From positions 12,197-76,196 of the forward strand of contig DAQX01000023.1 in NCBI GenBank assembly GCA_002503055.1: DNA of 64,000 nucleotides. The letters run 5' to 3'. The notes beneath the pieces are model-generated. The model saw only the letters and a program-made list of their open reading frames with translations, was not told where the DNA came from and searched no databases. Both the position numbers and the translations under genes were made by a program. Below, in pieces: positions 44,590-54,462 of this stretch. Within the stretch, counting starts at the first letter, position 1. The number at the start of each line of letters is the position of its first letter. This DNA is from Euryarchaeota archaeon UBA86 (GTDB taxonomy: Archaea > Thermoplasmatota > Poseidoniia > Poseidoniales > Thalassarchaeaceae).

Positions 44590-45446
44590 CAATATCTCTC
44601 GACACGATTATACCAAATCGCAAGATGGGGCGCCTAATGTCCCGTCCGCTGGTATGTGTAACTCTCAGAGGCTACACTGTCGACGACGTCCTCAAGGATG
44701 CCGCTGTCGCCACTGCTGCAGGTGCGGATCTAGTTGAGGTCAGGCTTGATTTGCTTTGGGCCAGGGAACAGGATAGGGATGCCACTGCTAGCGGTGCCGA
44801 TGCAGACTCTAATGACTCTAGGGGGCCGAAGTACGAGCCGCCTGAGATCATTTCTCAGCCTCTGGAATCGGTCGACATAGATGCGGCCCTAGCATCCCTG
44901 AAGCAGGGAATTGACCTCCCAGTAGTGCTGACTTGTAGGCCGGAGCGCCAAGGAGGACACTACCCTGGAGAAGAGGCAGAACGTATCGAAGTACTATCCA
45001 GTGCAATATCTAGTGGTGTTAGCTGGATTGATTTGGAAGTAGATATCGTGGCCGAATCACGAAAGTCACTGATTGAGGCCACCAAAGGTAAGACCAAAAT
45101 AATCGCTTCTTTGCATTCAGTTGAGAACCCTCCTTCTGCTTCGGAAATCATTCAAGATGTCGAAGACTCCTCAGATATGGGGGATATTGTCAAACTCTGC
45201 TACAATACATCCGGAAGAGCCGACGGGCTGAGGTTGTTCGAAGCTTCTTGGGACTTGAAGGAGACAGAATATGACTACGCAATTATGGGTTCAGGATGGG
45301 GCGGAGACTGGACCAGAATCCATGCTCCAATATTGGGACAGGCCCTAGTATACGCCACCATGGAGAAGGGATTCCACCTATCCAGAATGGGCAGAATAAA
45401 TGCCTCCGATCTACAGATGGCTTGGAAACTATTGGAATACGAGTAA
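44583..45446 (+). CDS. aroD: Type I 3-dehydroquinate dehydratase
   Basis: Third step of the shikimate pathway, by Schiff base. About 287 aa, some 40 longer than typical archaeal forms. Core blocks are ADLVEVRLDLL, VVLTCRPERQGGHY, WIDLEVDI, the catalytic His in IIASLHSVENPP and the Schiff-base Lys in DIVKLCYNTSG. The extra length is an Asp/Ser-rich insert (about 60-95) after EVRLDLLWAREQD. ATG 44583 is preferred over TTG 44574, because the promoter spacing fits it. Confidence 0.88.
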   Translation: METISLDTIIPNRKMGRLMSRPLVCVTLRGYTVDDVLKDAAVATAAGADLVEVRLDLLWAREQDRDATASGADADSNDSRGPKYEPPEIISQPLESVDIDAALASLKQGIDLPVVLTCRPERQGGHYPGEEAERIEVLSSAISSGVSWIDLEVDIVAESRKSLIEATKGKTKIIASLHSVENPPSASEIIQDVEDSSDMGDIVKLCYNTSGRADGLRLFEASWDLKETEYDYAIMGSGWGGDWTRIHAPILGQALVYATMEKGFHLSRMGRINASDLQMAWKLLEYE

Positions 45447-46355
45447 TCAATCGTCTCCGGACCTCTGATCACTCTCATCGTCGAGATATGGCATCTGCCT
45501 AGAATCTTCATTTTCTGAAAGTCCCATCTTCATGTATCTACTATGGATAATCAGGGGCCCGATAATGCAAGCTATAGGCAAGGCCGAAATCAGAATGTAG
45601 GCAATAAAATTAGGAAGAGTAGTTCTCTCTTCTACATCGACCAGTACTTCGACATTCATGACCCCTCCAGAGGCTCCTCTATCAGAAAATCTCTCATTAT
45701 CCCAGCCGTCGACTACCAAGAAATACTGAGTTTCACCTGAGCCGAACAAACCAACCGACGACCAAGCAGAACCGGTCGAGTCTATTGCGACTGAGAAAAC
45801 TTGTTCTGAAACTCCTTCATATGCATGCACATCCCTGTAAGGTAACCAAACCAAAGTGTCTCGCCATTCTACAGGAATCTCTCGCACCATCTCCTCAAGA
45901 TCGTCCCATTCTCTGTTTTCATAACTGATTGAGTACCTGTCCCAGTTTATGTCATTCATCAGATAAACATCCCCAATGGCCCCCATCTCGGGCTCATCAG
46001 ATGGATCCGGACTCATGGTTATACAGAATGTGTATTGGTACCCAGGAATAAGCTCCATTCTTACTGCGTTTGCACTATCGTTGGAAATAATCATGTCGAC
46101 ACTAAAGTCGCTTCTGAGAGGCCTGAGGTCATCCCTGTCGCCCCCAAAACCCCAATCTCCCCACCAACCATCGTCTTCCAAAGAATGCTCTTCGTAGTAC
46201 TGATTCATTCCTGGAGGGTTACTGGCAGGGACATCACAAGAGCCAGCAGCAGAAACAGTTGGAGTTGCGATCACAGCCACAAGAACGGCAAGCATCGGCA
46301 TGAGCAGTGAGGCGTTCAATGCGATTGCTATGCGCGCTTTACGCCTGTGAATCAA
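45447..46355 (-). CDS. Secreted membrane-anchored protein, unknown function
   Basis: 302 aa; I do not recognise a family. An N-terminal signal peptide ends around TPTVSAAGSC, the middle ~200 residues are acidic and Trp/Tyr-rich with predicted beta strands, and a C-terminal membrane helix (FIAYILISALPIACIIGPLII) leads to a short cytoplasmic tail. The start is TTG 46355, two bases after the stop of the peptidase gene upstream, with AGGAGG at a suitable distance. The pair is probably cotranscribed, so it may assist or accompany the peptidase. Confidence 0.6.
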   Translation of the reverse strand: MIHRRKARIAIALNASLLMPMLAVLVAVIATPTVSAAGSCDVPASNPPGMNQYYEEHSLEDDGWWGDWGFGGDRDDLRPLRSDFSVDMIISNDSANAVRMELIPGYQYTFCITMSPDPSDEPEMGAIGDVYLMNDINWDRYSISYENREWDDLEEMVREIPVEWRDTLVWLPYRDVHAYEGVSEQVFSVAIDSTGSAWSSVGLFGSGETQYFLVVDGWDNERFSDRGASGGVMNVEVLVDVEERTTLPNFIAYILISALPIACIIGPLIIHSRYMKMGLSENEDSRQMPYLDDESDQRSGDD

Positions 46356-46357
46356 CC

Positions 46358-49300
46358 TCAGCGCCTCCTCGTCCGAATCGGTCGGACATATCCTGACTCC
46401 TTGTTTCTTCGCTCTTCTACTGTCAGATACTTTGGTTGCGGAGGAGGGCGGTGTTGATCCATGCCAGGAAGTCCACCTTCTACTTCTACCTCGGCGACAT
46501 CATAGTTCTCTAGCATGTCCTCTGCATCCATCTCTTCCTCATCCTTTTCCCGCATAATCAACCATCCCAGAATCAGGACAGCCGCAATGAGGGCCAACAA
46601 GAGTGCACTCTGTGAATTCGGAATCAAATCCTTCCAAGTCAAATCTGAGAGAGACTTAGGAAGATCGTCTTCCTGAATTGAGAGCACAGTGATTACATAT
46701 TCTTCTGTAGTGCAAACGCCCACTCCGTCACATACTTCCATCAGGATTCTGATTTCTCCCGCTTGATTCCATGTTTGATTCCCCCAAAGCCAGTCGTTAC
46801 GAGTATCTCCATCCAAGTCAGAATCCTGCAGAGCATTCAGATCCCACCTCACAGTTAGTGGGCCCGTTAGCGGCCTGTCTCTGTCGTTAGAAGAATCTCC
46901 ATCTCCGTCACTATCGTCTGTGTTATCCAAATCCATCCAAGCCTGAATACCGTCAATAAGGTCGCCATCGATCGCACTGGAATTCAGAAATACAGGATCC
47001 CCAATTGTGACATAGTCAGCCGAAATTGGATCATCAGTCAGGATAACCGGGGCCCTTGAGACATATACTGTCATACTTGTTGAATTGGTCTCACCGCCTT
47101 CGAATCCGTCAACAACAGTCAGTGTCACAGTATAGGTCCCAGGGAGTTCGAAAGAATGCCAAACTACGGGCCCATATTCTGTGGAACTGGCATCTCCGAA
47201 GTCCCAAATCCAAGAAACAATACCATTCCATTCCGAAGACTCTTGGTCAGTAGAGGCCCTACCGACGAACTCCGGATCGGCATCATAACTGCTAGAGCCA
47301 TCGAATCGAATCGGATCTCCGGCAGAAACGAAAGCATCACCCTCTGCTGTCTGAGGGACCATCCATACGACACCATCTTGGTTTTGGGGGATTCCACTCA
47401 ATACAGTGCCATTGATTCCCGGACAACTGAAATCCAAATCAGGTACAGGCAAGGGGTTGGCGATATTAATTGAGTAAGTCTTGGTTGCGGATACCAGCCC
47501 TCTGTCATCAATCACAGTAAGGCTCACAGTGAAGAGTCCAGGCTGTAGGAAGGTATGGCTGACAGAGGAGACATTGTAAATCTGCTCGTCCATATCGGAT
47601 ATTTCCCAAATGGTCTGTAGTAGAGCAGTGTCTCCATCAGGGTCGAACGACTGGCTGATAAATGTGTATTGGGTGTCTATTGTTCCATCAGCAGGCCGTG
47701 AGAATACAGCTACTGGTCGTTGGTTGAATACTTGAACTACGAGTAGTGCAGTAGATGAGTTCCCATCATCGTCAGTAACCTCCAAAGTCACATTTTTCAG
47801 GCCTGGTTCCAACCACCCTACGACTGGATTCTGCAATATCGATTCTGTAGCAGAGAAGTCGGAAGTCAAAGTCATTCCAGAACCACCCATATTGACTCCT
47901 CCTTCGAAGAACCAGTTGTACTCTACAATCATTCCATCCGAGTCCTCAAAGATTGTAGGCATCACCAGAGGAGTCAAGGTACTGGTCTGTAGAGGGTCAT
48001 CGAAGATTTGCTCGGGTAGCCGATTTAGTACCTTGATGTAAATCGAATGCTCGACTTGGTGAATTCCATCGTCTACAGTCAGAGTTAGTGTGTAGATAAT
48101 CCCGTCTGCACTCCCGTCGACCCACGAATGTCCAGCTTCCACCATTCCCTTTGCCGATTCGATGTCTCCATCTCCCCAGTCCCATGTGAAAACCAATTCC
48201 TCCAGAGGTACATTGTCTGTCGTACCTCTTGCAGAGAATTGGACTCTCTGGTCCGTAAGTAGAATCAGTTCATCACTAATCACAACCCCGTCTACAGAAA
48301 TTTCAGGAACAGGGTCAGAGATGTCACTAACTGTGATGTTCCAACTCTGAGACTCGGAGTAGTAACCGCCTTGATCTTGAACGATTAGTACGACCTCATA
48401 TTCTCCTGCGTTGAGGTATGGGTGAGTCGGATTCTTCAGACTGGACGAGTTGTTATCTCCCAAATCCCAAACATATCCAACGGGCGTATCATTGTGACTG
48501 AATGTTCCGTTCAATTGTCCGAATCCCCATGAATCATATCCGGAACCGAACATATCTACGGGAAGCCAAGTCTGAGTAATCGAAGTTGATACTGACCCAG
48601 ATGCTATTGGCTCCATATTCGCAAGAGATAGGGGCAGTGTAAACGCTTGGTCGACTAGTTGCCCAGTGACATCGCGTATCTCCACCCCGAATGTCCAGTC
48701 TCCGGTCTCAGGAGGTGTAAACCATACGCTGTTGGGGGACGGGATACTATTTCCTGCTGTTACATCGAAGATAACCGTGTCAGCCAGGGTGTTGTTCACA
48801 TAAGCCTCGACAGTAACTTCTAGTATCTCAAAGAAAGCATTTGACTGTACTTCGAGATCAACTTGCACACTGTCATCAAGTCCGTTCTCATCACGATCGA
48901 ACGGAGTAATGGTATCGATGTAAACTTCAGCCGGATCAGTAATTAAGCCCGCGTAGACCGTGGCCGATGCGGTTGGATAAGAGCCAGTTGTAATTCCACA
49001 AGTAGCATAGTTGTAATCGCAGTCGCTGACCATAGATTCGTACCAAGTCAGTAGCCATACTTCGTCACTTGAGTTTCCAAATCCGTGTACTAGGCCCGTG
49101 GCTGCACCAGTCCCCGAATCCACTCTCATATTGGTCATGGTCCATGTTCCAGTGACAGAATCACGAGCCATTATTACTCCTTCAAATCCAAATTGAGTAG
49201 GCTGAACCATCAAATTGAGTGGAGCTCCTGAGCCCTGTGTGAACTTGTAGGCCCTCATTCCCCAGCCTTCGAAACTCTGACTAGAGCTATTCCAATCATT

Positions 49301-50464
49301 CACCCACTGGTCATTATAACCACTCATCTGAGCCTTGCAAATGTAAGCGGCAATGCAACCCGAGGTCAAATCTAGGTTTGAGAACCCGAATGCACCTTGC
49401 GCACTGTCGAGTGCAACTGCAATACTGAAATTAGCGAAAATCTCACTCATGGTTGTGCCAATCGGAGTTGATCCAGGCTCAGGATTCTGGGCTAGGTTCT
49501 CAATCGAAGCGCCGCCTGTGGTTGTATCTGCTACCAATCTCTGGATGGCAATTCCTCCTCCCAGTTTATCGGCCAAGTACATCATGAACATGAATCCGGC
49601 CCCGTAGTCAGCTATCCTGCCGTTCCACCATCTCACACTGAGGCTACTATCCTGAGACCAAGCATTGGCATGACCAGTCAGGGTGCTGGTTACTCCGAAG
49701 CACAGGTATGCTGCCATATCCGCTGCGCCCTCATCAATCCAAAGGTACTCGTAAGGATCTCTTGCATTGTGCAGTAGATGCTCAAACTCATGAGCTAGGA
49801 TTGTGTTCCTCCAACTTAGATCATCAACATCGATGAACACTGATTCTCTAACGGATGACAGTCCGGGCGAGAAGTATCCTCCAACCCCTCCTCCTCCATC
49901 TACTGCGATGAAGACCAACTCAATCTGACAGTTGTTGTCAATATCTGGAGGGGTGCCGAAGTAGGTGGTAACTGTTGGAAATATCGTTGATTCCCATGTC
50001 GAAGCAATATCATTGAGAGTAGTTGATGAGATAATTTGCCCGTTCTCAACTAGAATCACAGAGTTGGCAGAAATCTTCTGAGCAGTCACTCCAACTGTGC
50101 CGCTAGCGGTAGAGATGTTTCCTGTATCTCCTTGGCTCCAAGCGTTAGCACACGAACGTACACTAGACTTCGCGCTGAGATAACCGGGAGAGAACGGCAT
50201 CACCAGTCCCGGATAGCCCGCATCCCTCCATTCCATCTTTAGGTGGCCAGTGGCCGAGAATACTGGTTCAGAATCGTTTGTGAACATGTACCGCTTGCCC
50301 TCAATAGAGGGAGTAAAGTCGGATAAATCGCCAGACATGACCGTAGGATCAATATCTTCCTGGCCGGATTCGGCCAACGCCAAAGGAGAGATACTGGCCA
50401 TGACCATGCACAGTACCAAAAATACCGAAACTCTCCGGGACATGTTGCCAAAGCCTGAATTCAT
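46358..50464 (-). CDS. Surface zinc metallopeptidase with PKD repeats
   Basis: About 1368 aa. A signal peptide ends near SPLALAES. The peptidase site is LAHEFEHLLH (HExxH near 225-229) with a downstream Glu in LWIDEGAADMAAY (near 245), an arrangement like M30/hyicolysin-type gluzincins. From about 640 there are four or five PKD-like repeats, for example YVWDLGDNNSSSLKNPTHPY and FTWDWGDGD. A C-terminal membrane helix (LLLALIAAVLILGWLIM) and a charged tail follow. It probably digests protein at the cell surface. ATG 50464 is chosen with SD GGAGTG; GTG 50473 is also possible. Confidence 0.82.
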   Translation of the reverse strand: MNSGFGNMSRRVSVFLVLCMVMASISPLALAESGQEDIDPTVMSGDLSDFTPSIEGKRYMFTNDSEPVFSATGHLKMEWRDAGYPGLVMPFSPGYLSAKSSVRSCANAWSQGDTGNISTASGTVGVTAQKISANSVILVENGQIISSTTLNDIASTWESTIFPTVTTYFGTPPDIDNNCQIELVFIAVDGGGGVGGYFSPGLSSVRESVFIDVDDLSWRNTILAHEFEHLLHNARDPYEYLWIDEGAADMAAYLCFGVTSTLTGHANAWSQDSSLSVRWWNGRIADYGAGFMFMMYLADKLGGGIAIQRLVADTTTGGASIENLAQNPEPGSTPIGTTMSEIFANFSIAVALDSAQGAFGFSNLDLTSGCIAAYICKAQMSGYNDQWVNDWNSSSQSFEGWGMRAYKFTQGSGAPLNLMVQPTQFGFEGVIMARDSVTGTWTMTNMRVDSGTGAATGLVHGFGNSSDEVWLLTWYESMVSDCDYNYATCGITTGSYPTASATVYAGLITDPAEVYIDTITPFDRDENGLDDSVQVDLEVQSNAFFEILEVTVEAYVNNTLADTVIFDVTAGNSIPSPNSVWFTPPETGDWTFGVEIRDVTGQLVDQAFTLPLSLANMEPIASGSVSTSITQTWLPVDMFGSGYDSWGFGQLNGTFSHNDTPVGYVWDLGDNNSSSLKNPTHPYLNAGEYEVVLIVQDQGGYYSESQSWNITVSDISDPVPEISVDGVVISDELILLTDQRVQFSARGTTDNVPLEELVFTWDWGDGDIESAKGMVEAGHSWVDGSADGIIYTLTLTVDDGIHQVEHSIYIKVLNRLPEQIFDDPLQTSTLTPLVMPTIFEDSDGMIVEYNWFFEGGVNMGGSGMTLTSDFSATESILQNPVVGWLEPGLKNVTLEVTDDDGNSSTALLVVQVFNQRPVAVFSRPADGTIDTQYTFISQSFDPDGDTALLQTIWEISDMDEQIYNVSSVSHTFLQPGLFTVSLTVIDDRGLVSATKTYSINIANPLPVPDLDFSCPGINGTVLSGIPQNQDGVVWMVPQTAEGDAFVSAGDPIRFDGSSSYDADPEFVGRASTDQESSEWNGIVSWIWDFGDASSTEYGPVVWHSFELPGTYTVTLTVVDGFEGGETNSTSMTVYVSRAPVILTDDPISADYVTIGDPVFLNSSAIDGDLIDGIQAWMDLDNTDDSDGDGDSSNDRDRPLTGPLTVRWDLNALQDSDLDGDTRNDWLWGNQTWNQAGEIRILMEVCDGVGVCTTEEYVITVLSIQEDDLPKSLSDLTWKDLIPNSQSALLLALIAAVLILGWLIMREKDEEEMDAEDMLENYDVAEVEVEGGLPGMDQHRPPPQPKYLTVEERRNKESGYVRPIRTRRR

Positions 50465-50507
50465 ACTCAACACTCCGTGTTGTAACCAATCACATTGCGC
50501 TCAAAGA

Positions 50508-50517
50508 CCTATTTTAA
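50508..50517. promoter_or_regulatory. Possible shared TATA box for divergent surface genes
   Basis: CTATTTTAAC on the plus strand is centred about 29 bp before ATG 50541; its complement TTAAAATAG could serve the peptidase gene, giving a leader of about 20 bases before ATG 50464. Only one AT-rich element is present in the 76-bp gap. Confidence 0.4.
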
Positions 50518-50540
50518 CATCGATGGAGCATCGTTCGTAC

Positions 50541-51536
50541 ATGGGCCGCGGATTCTCTGACATTAGCCGCCTTTGCGCCCTAATGCTCGGCGCCCTCATC
50601 ATCACTTTCTCATCAACCGCTACTGCTCAGATAACAACAGCTGAGATAACCATAATTTCGACGCATACGCACGACCAATCTGCCTTCACACAGGGTCTTG
50701 AGATGCATAATGACTTCCTCTACGAGAGCACCGGCCTGTATGGGCAATCCAGCCTTAGACAAGTAGATCCGGATAGTGGAGAGGTCCTACGAATTAAGAT
50801 GCTTAACGAATCCTATTTCGGCGAAGGCATTACAATCGTCAATGATAGCATCTATATGCTTACTTGGAAACAAGAAATCGCCCTGATTTTCGATATCGAA
50901 TCTTTTGATTTAGTGGCCAATTTAAGTTACTCTGGAGAGGGCTGGGGGTTGTGCTATGATGGCACCCATCTCGTGATGTCAAACGGAAGTTCCGATTTAA
51001 CAATCAGAAATCCATCGGACTTTACTATAATTTCTACCATCACTGTAAGCGACGGTGGGTCTGAAGTCGACCTGCTGAATGAACTCGAGTGCGTCGGAGA
51101 AGTCGTTTATGCAAATGTATGGGGCAGCGATCTGATTGTTGCTATCGACAAATCATCAGGAGATGTCTTGTACACTATCGACGCCTCTTCATTATCTCAC
51201 GGCGAGTCGGATGACCCAAATGCTGTCCTAAATGGGATTGCATACATTCCAGACCGTGATGCATTTCTCCTTACTGGAAAGAATTGGAGCTCAATGCATT
51301 TGGTTTCATTCTCCTATGATGAACAGGTTATCGAGGAAGAACCAGAATCACTGATCATTTCGGTTCTGAGCGTGGTTTGGCCCGTCTTCTTAATCGCTAT
51401 ACTAATTGTCTTCCTTAGTTCAATGAGGCTGTTGAGTGCAGTCATTAGATTCCTAATCGTATTATTCACCAAGCGACAACCTGAACAGCCTTCTCAGATT
51501 AGCGATACATCGTCACAGGGGGCCGAGGAGCAATGA
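50541..51536 (+). CDS. Glutaminyl-peptide cyclotransferase, membrane-anchored
   Basis: Converts N-terminal Gln to pyroglutamate. About 331 aa. After a signal peptide (LMLGALIITFSSTATAQ), the five-bladed propeller blocks of the plant/bacterial type occur: THDQSAFTQGLEMHNDFLYE, STGLYGQSSLRQVD, GEGITIVNDSIYMLTWK, YSGEGWGLCYDGTHLVMSNG, LNELECVGEVVYANVW and VLNGIAYIPDRDAFLLTGK. A C-terminal membrane helix (VVWPVFLIAILIVFL) anchors it outside the cell. ATG 50541 fits a leaderless start; ATG 50523 is an alternative. It overlaps the next gene by ATGA. Confidence 0.87.
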   Translation: MGRGFSDISRLCALMLGALIITFSSTATAQITTAEITIISTHTHDQSAFTQGLEMHNDFLYESTGLYGQSSLRQVDPDSGEVLRIKMLNESYFGEGITIVNDSIYMLTWKQEIALIFDIESFDLVANLSYSGEGWGLCYDGTHLVMSNGSSDLTIRNPSDFTIISTITVSDGGSEVDLLNELECVGEVVYANVWGSDLIVAIDKSSGDVLYTIDASSLSHGESDDPNAVLNGIAYIPDRDAFLLTGKNWSSMHLVSFSYDEQVIEEEPESLIISVLSVVWPVFLIAILIVFLSSMRLLSAVIRFLIVLFTKRQPEQPSQISDTSSQGAEEQ

Positions 51537-52282
51537 CAGAGTCCGCAGAGGATCAATTCGAGGACTATAGCGCCATGGAACTGTGGCTACATGACCTCTC
51601 AATTGATCCAGCCACCAGAGTGGCCGGTGGATTGATGATTTTCGTTGGAAGCCTACTTGGACTTCTTTTGGGTATTGTATTAATCTCAGCTAATGTTGGA
51701 GAGATTCTTTCGGGCCAATTGGACGGTTCTGACGGCGTAGCAGATGTCAATGGCACTGTCATTACTGCTCTACAAGACAGCGGTACTGGCGGCGATCCAG
51801 CAGAAGGGGTCACAGTCTCTCTGATTGATTCTGATGGCCTAGTTATTGGCGTTGATGAAACGGATTCTGGAGGCCGATTTTCTGTGAAGGATGTCCCTAG
51901 AAGAACCTCTACTTTAATGGTTGAACACCCGGGTAATATTACAGTCGAGATCAAACTAGTTCCAGGTGATCATGCCCAGATCTCAGTCACTCTAACTCCG
52001 GGCAATGGAGTAGATAAAATCGACATTTCCGGTGAAAGCCACCTTGCCGAATCAGTCCTAATCGGTTCGATGATTGCAGCAATGACTCTGCTAGCCGGTC
52101 TAGCGGGAATGGTTGGAGGTTTAGAGGCATACAGAGGTGATCGCTACCGCAAGACATGGTGGTTAGCATTTTTTGGTTTGTGGAGCAGAGGAATGCTCTT
52201 CATCGGCCCGATGTTAATCCTAATTGGCATGGGGATGGTGAGTCTATCCAGGGATCAGTTCACCGATTACACGAGAGACTAG
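51533..52282 (+). CDS. Membrane protein with carboxypeptidase-regulatory-like domain
   Basis: 249 aa. One helix near residues 30-52, an extracytoplasmic Ig-like domain with GVTVSLIDSDGLVIG and TDSGGRFSVKDVPRRT (the CarboxypepD-regulatory/SpaA pattern), then two or three helices from about 175. Function unknown. It overlaps the cyclotransferase stop and precedes the thymidylate kinase fusion by 12 bases, so these three form an operon. Confidence 0.6.
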   Translation: MTESAEDQFEDYSAMELWLHDLSIDPATRVAGGLMIFVGSLLGLLLGIVLISANVGEILSGQLDGSDGVADVNGTVITALQDSGTGGDPAEGVTVSLIDSDGLVIGVDETDSGGRFSVKDVPRRTSTLMVEHPGNITVEIKLVPGDHAQISVTLTPGNGVDKIDISGESHLAESVLIGSMIAAMTLLAGLAGMVGGLEAYRGDRYRKTWWLAFFGLWSRGMLFIGPMLILIGMGMVSLSRDQFTDYTRD

Positions 52283-52294
52283 GGGAGGATTTCC

Positions 52295-53638
52295 GTGTAT
52301 CTAATTACAATAGAAGGCGGAGATGGAAGTGGCAAGGGTCTGGCCACAAAGATAGTCTCAGAAGTTCTGCATAAGGAATTCTCATTCACCTCGGTAGAAG
52401 TGACGGGCGAACCTCGAAGAGAGCACCCCTTAGGCAGATTGGCAATAGATGCTGTTCGTGAGAGGAAGATGCCTCCGGAAGAGGAAGCCGGCCTCTTTGC
52501 AGCCGATAGGGTAGACCATTCTCATGGGTGGATACTTCCTAGGTTGGAGGAAGGCAAAGTAGTAGTTAGTGAGAGGAATATTCACTCTTCTCTAGTGTAT
52601 CAGGGAATTGTTGGAGGGGCAGGAGTTGAAAGAATCGCGAATATGAATTCAGCAGCCTTAGTGCCCGACCTATGCATTTGGGTTGATTGCGACCCCGAGG
52701 TTGCCATGAAGAGAATACAGAGTGGAACTCTCAGGGCGCTTAGCGATAAAGAAGAATACTTCGAAACTACCGATCTCCAAAGAAGCATTAGACAAGGCTA
52801 CGCATCTCTATTATCTGGAGAGATTGAGATGCCAACTCCATTCGACATGGGTGCCCTTATCGGGCCCATTTTGAATGAAGGTACTGAGTCCGAATTCAGG
52901 GCCGAACTTACTAGGAGAATTCGCAGATTTATCCATAACAGGCATCCGCCGCTGAATGTCGATGTAGAAACTGTAGAGAGGCATCTGATTCGCAGACTCC
53001 TCAGGACTAGAAAGGGCCAGACCACTCTGAGTGGTATCGGAGTAGAGCCCTCTGGCTCGAGCCAAGATTGGCTTGGAGGAATCGCACCTTGGCGAGCCGT
53101 TAGAGACTCCCAAAAAGAACACTCCTCAGTACTTGCTAGCCTAGGCGACAACACTAGGGCAGATATACCGAAGAACATCCTATCTCACTCAATGGCCTCA
53201 GTCTGCGGAACCTTATCTCTAGTGCCATCTGCCGATATCTCAGAGCTTCGTTCCGCCCTAGGTCCCGTGAGAACTGTCTCCGAGCGTCATACTCAGAGGA
53301 TAGTGAAGTATCTGCATGAGCATACAGATTGGGTCCACAAACACAAATCTCTGCTTGGCAGGGAAGCACCGAGATCAATTCTCAGGCAACGATACAGGGC
53401 TGTAGGGATGACTTTGCTTGCTATATGGCCACTCAAAGAGGCAATCAGGAAATGGATGGAAGACAACCCTACAACTCATCTCAGATATTCTATGGGACAG
53501 ATAGTAAGATCCGGGCAATACCCCTCGGCGATAAACGACACTTTGGCTAGGATTTCCCTTCTTGGTCCAGGAACAGATGGAAGAAGTGCTCCGGCCGGAC
53601 CTAGCGGGCTTGTTACTTGGTGGCAACACTCGGCATAA
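52295..53638 (+). CDS. Thymidylate-kinase-like protein with unknown C-terminal domain
   Basis: 447 aa, about twice the usual kinase length. Residues 1 to about 215 resemble dTMP kinase: P-loop EGGDGSGKG (7-15), VTGEPRREHPLGRL, ADRVDHSHGWILPRLEEGK, VVSERNIHSSLVYQG and LCIWVDCDPEVAMKRI. The P-loop lacks the usual Thr/Ser after GK. Residues from about 220 to 447 form a helical, Arg/His-rich domain that I do not recognise (SERHTQRIVKYLHEHTDW, ILRQRYRAVGMTLLAIWPLK). GTG 52295 follows the strong SD GGGAGGAT. It abuts DUF2085 tail to tail. Confidence 0.65.
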   Translation: MYLITIEGGDGSGKGLATKIVSEVLHKEFSFTSVEVTGEPRREHPLGRLAIDAVRERKMPPEEEAGLFAADRVDHSHGWILPRLEEGKVVVSERNIHSSLVYQGIVGGAGVERIANMNSAALVPDLCIWVDCDPEVAMKRIQSGTLRALSDKEEYFETTDLQRSIRQGYASLLSGEIEMPTPFDMGALIGPILNEGTESEFRAELTRRIRRFIHNRHPPLNVDVETVERHLIRRLLRTRKGQTTLSGIGVEPSGSSQDWLGGIAPWRAVRDSQKEHSSVLASLGDNTRADIPKNILSHSMASVCGTLSLVPSADISELRSALGPVRTVSERHTQRIVKYLHEHTDWVHKHKSLLGREAPRSILRQRYRAVGMTLLAIWPLKEAIRKWMEDNPTTHLRYSMGQIVRSGQYPSAINDTLARISLLGPGTDGRSAPAGPSGLVTWWQHSA

Positions 53639-54406
53639 TCACTTCATCATCAGTCTGGCATTTGCAGGTAGGGAAACTCTTGTTGCATCTTCTTCAAAGA
53701 ATGCCGCACGGGCGCACAGTGCGGCCGAGAACCACCAGCCAATTACTAGGCCCGAGAATAGTCCCGTGACGACCCTAACTGGATTAGTTGACTCATACCC
53801 AGTCAGAAGTTGAGTAAATCCATCTATGCCCATCGGGACAAGGCCAATCCCAATCACAAGTAGCATAGCGACCATTCTCCTATCTTTGAGATACAGAGTT
53901 TCTATTTTCTCATCAGGAAATACAGATAGGAAAGTATCGCGAACAGTCCATCTGTTCAATCCTCTAAGGCCGAATAAAGCAGCACCGATGAATAGTCCTA
54001 GGAAGATACCAATGTCTCTGGTACAGACAGGCATTTGATTTCCATTAATTTCCCAAGATCTCTCGTGCTTTTGATGACAATTCAAGTCACCAAATGCGTA
54101 GACAAATCCCCAAAACGGATTTAATTCAGACCAAGCAAATGTCCCCCTAGAGGGTTGATCGTGTCCTAATTTAGCATCATCTCCATGATTCAAATTACCC
54201 CAGCTTTCTTGACTTGCATAATCCAAAGCATTGGCTCTGCCAGATAGTTCCGGTACTGCCCCTTCTGGTAGGACAAGAGGAACTAGAAAGCATAGCAATA
54301 GATACGCTCCGACCGCAGCAGCGACATTTCTACCTACTCTCTGCTCACGTTCACGACTAGTTAGTCCATTACGTAGGGTCACAATTTCAGCATCGTTGAG
54401 TAGCAT
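53639..54406 (-). CDS. DUF2085 membrane protein
   Basis: 255 aa with about five membrane helices. The family motif is DLNCHQKHERSWEINGNQMP (from about 108) followed by VCTRDIGIFLGLFIG, with Cys110, His111 and Cys128 likely forming a metal or redox site. The function of DUF2085 is unknown. A polar ~50-residue loop (50-100) precedes the motif. It is encoded alone, divergent from the Smr gene. Confidence 0.75.
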   Translation of the reverse strand: MLLNDAEIVTLRNGLTSREREQRVGRNVAAAVGAYLLLCFLVPLVLPEGAVPELSGRANALDYASQESWGNLNHGDDAKLGHDQPSRGTFAWSELNPFWGFVYAFGDLNCHQKHERSWEINGNQMPVCTRDIGIFLGLFIGAALFGLRGLNRWTVRDTFLSVFPDEKIETLYLKDRRMVAMLLVIGIGLVPMGIDGFTQLLTGYESTNPVRVVTGLFSGLVIGWWFSAALCARAAFFEEDATRVSLPANARLMMK

Positions 54407-54462
54407 TTGATGTTTTTTCAGACCACCCCTGAATTCTTGAGCGATAACCGCTTAGGGCAATT

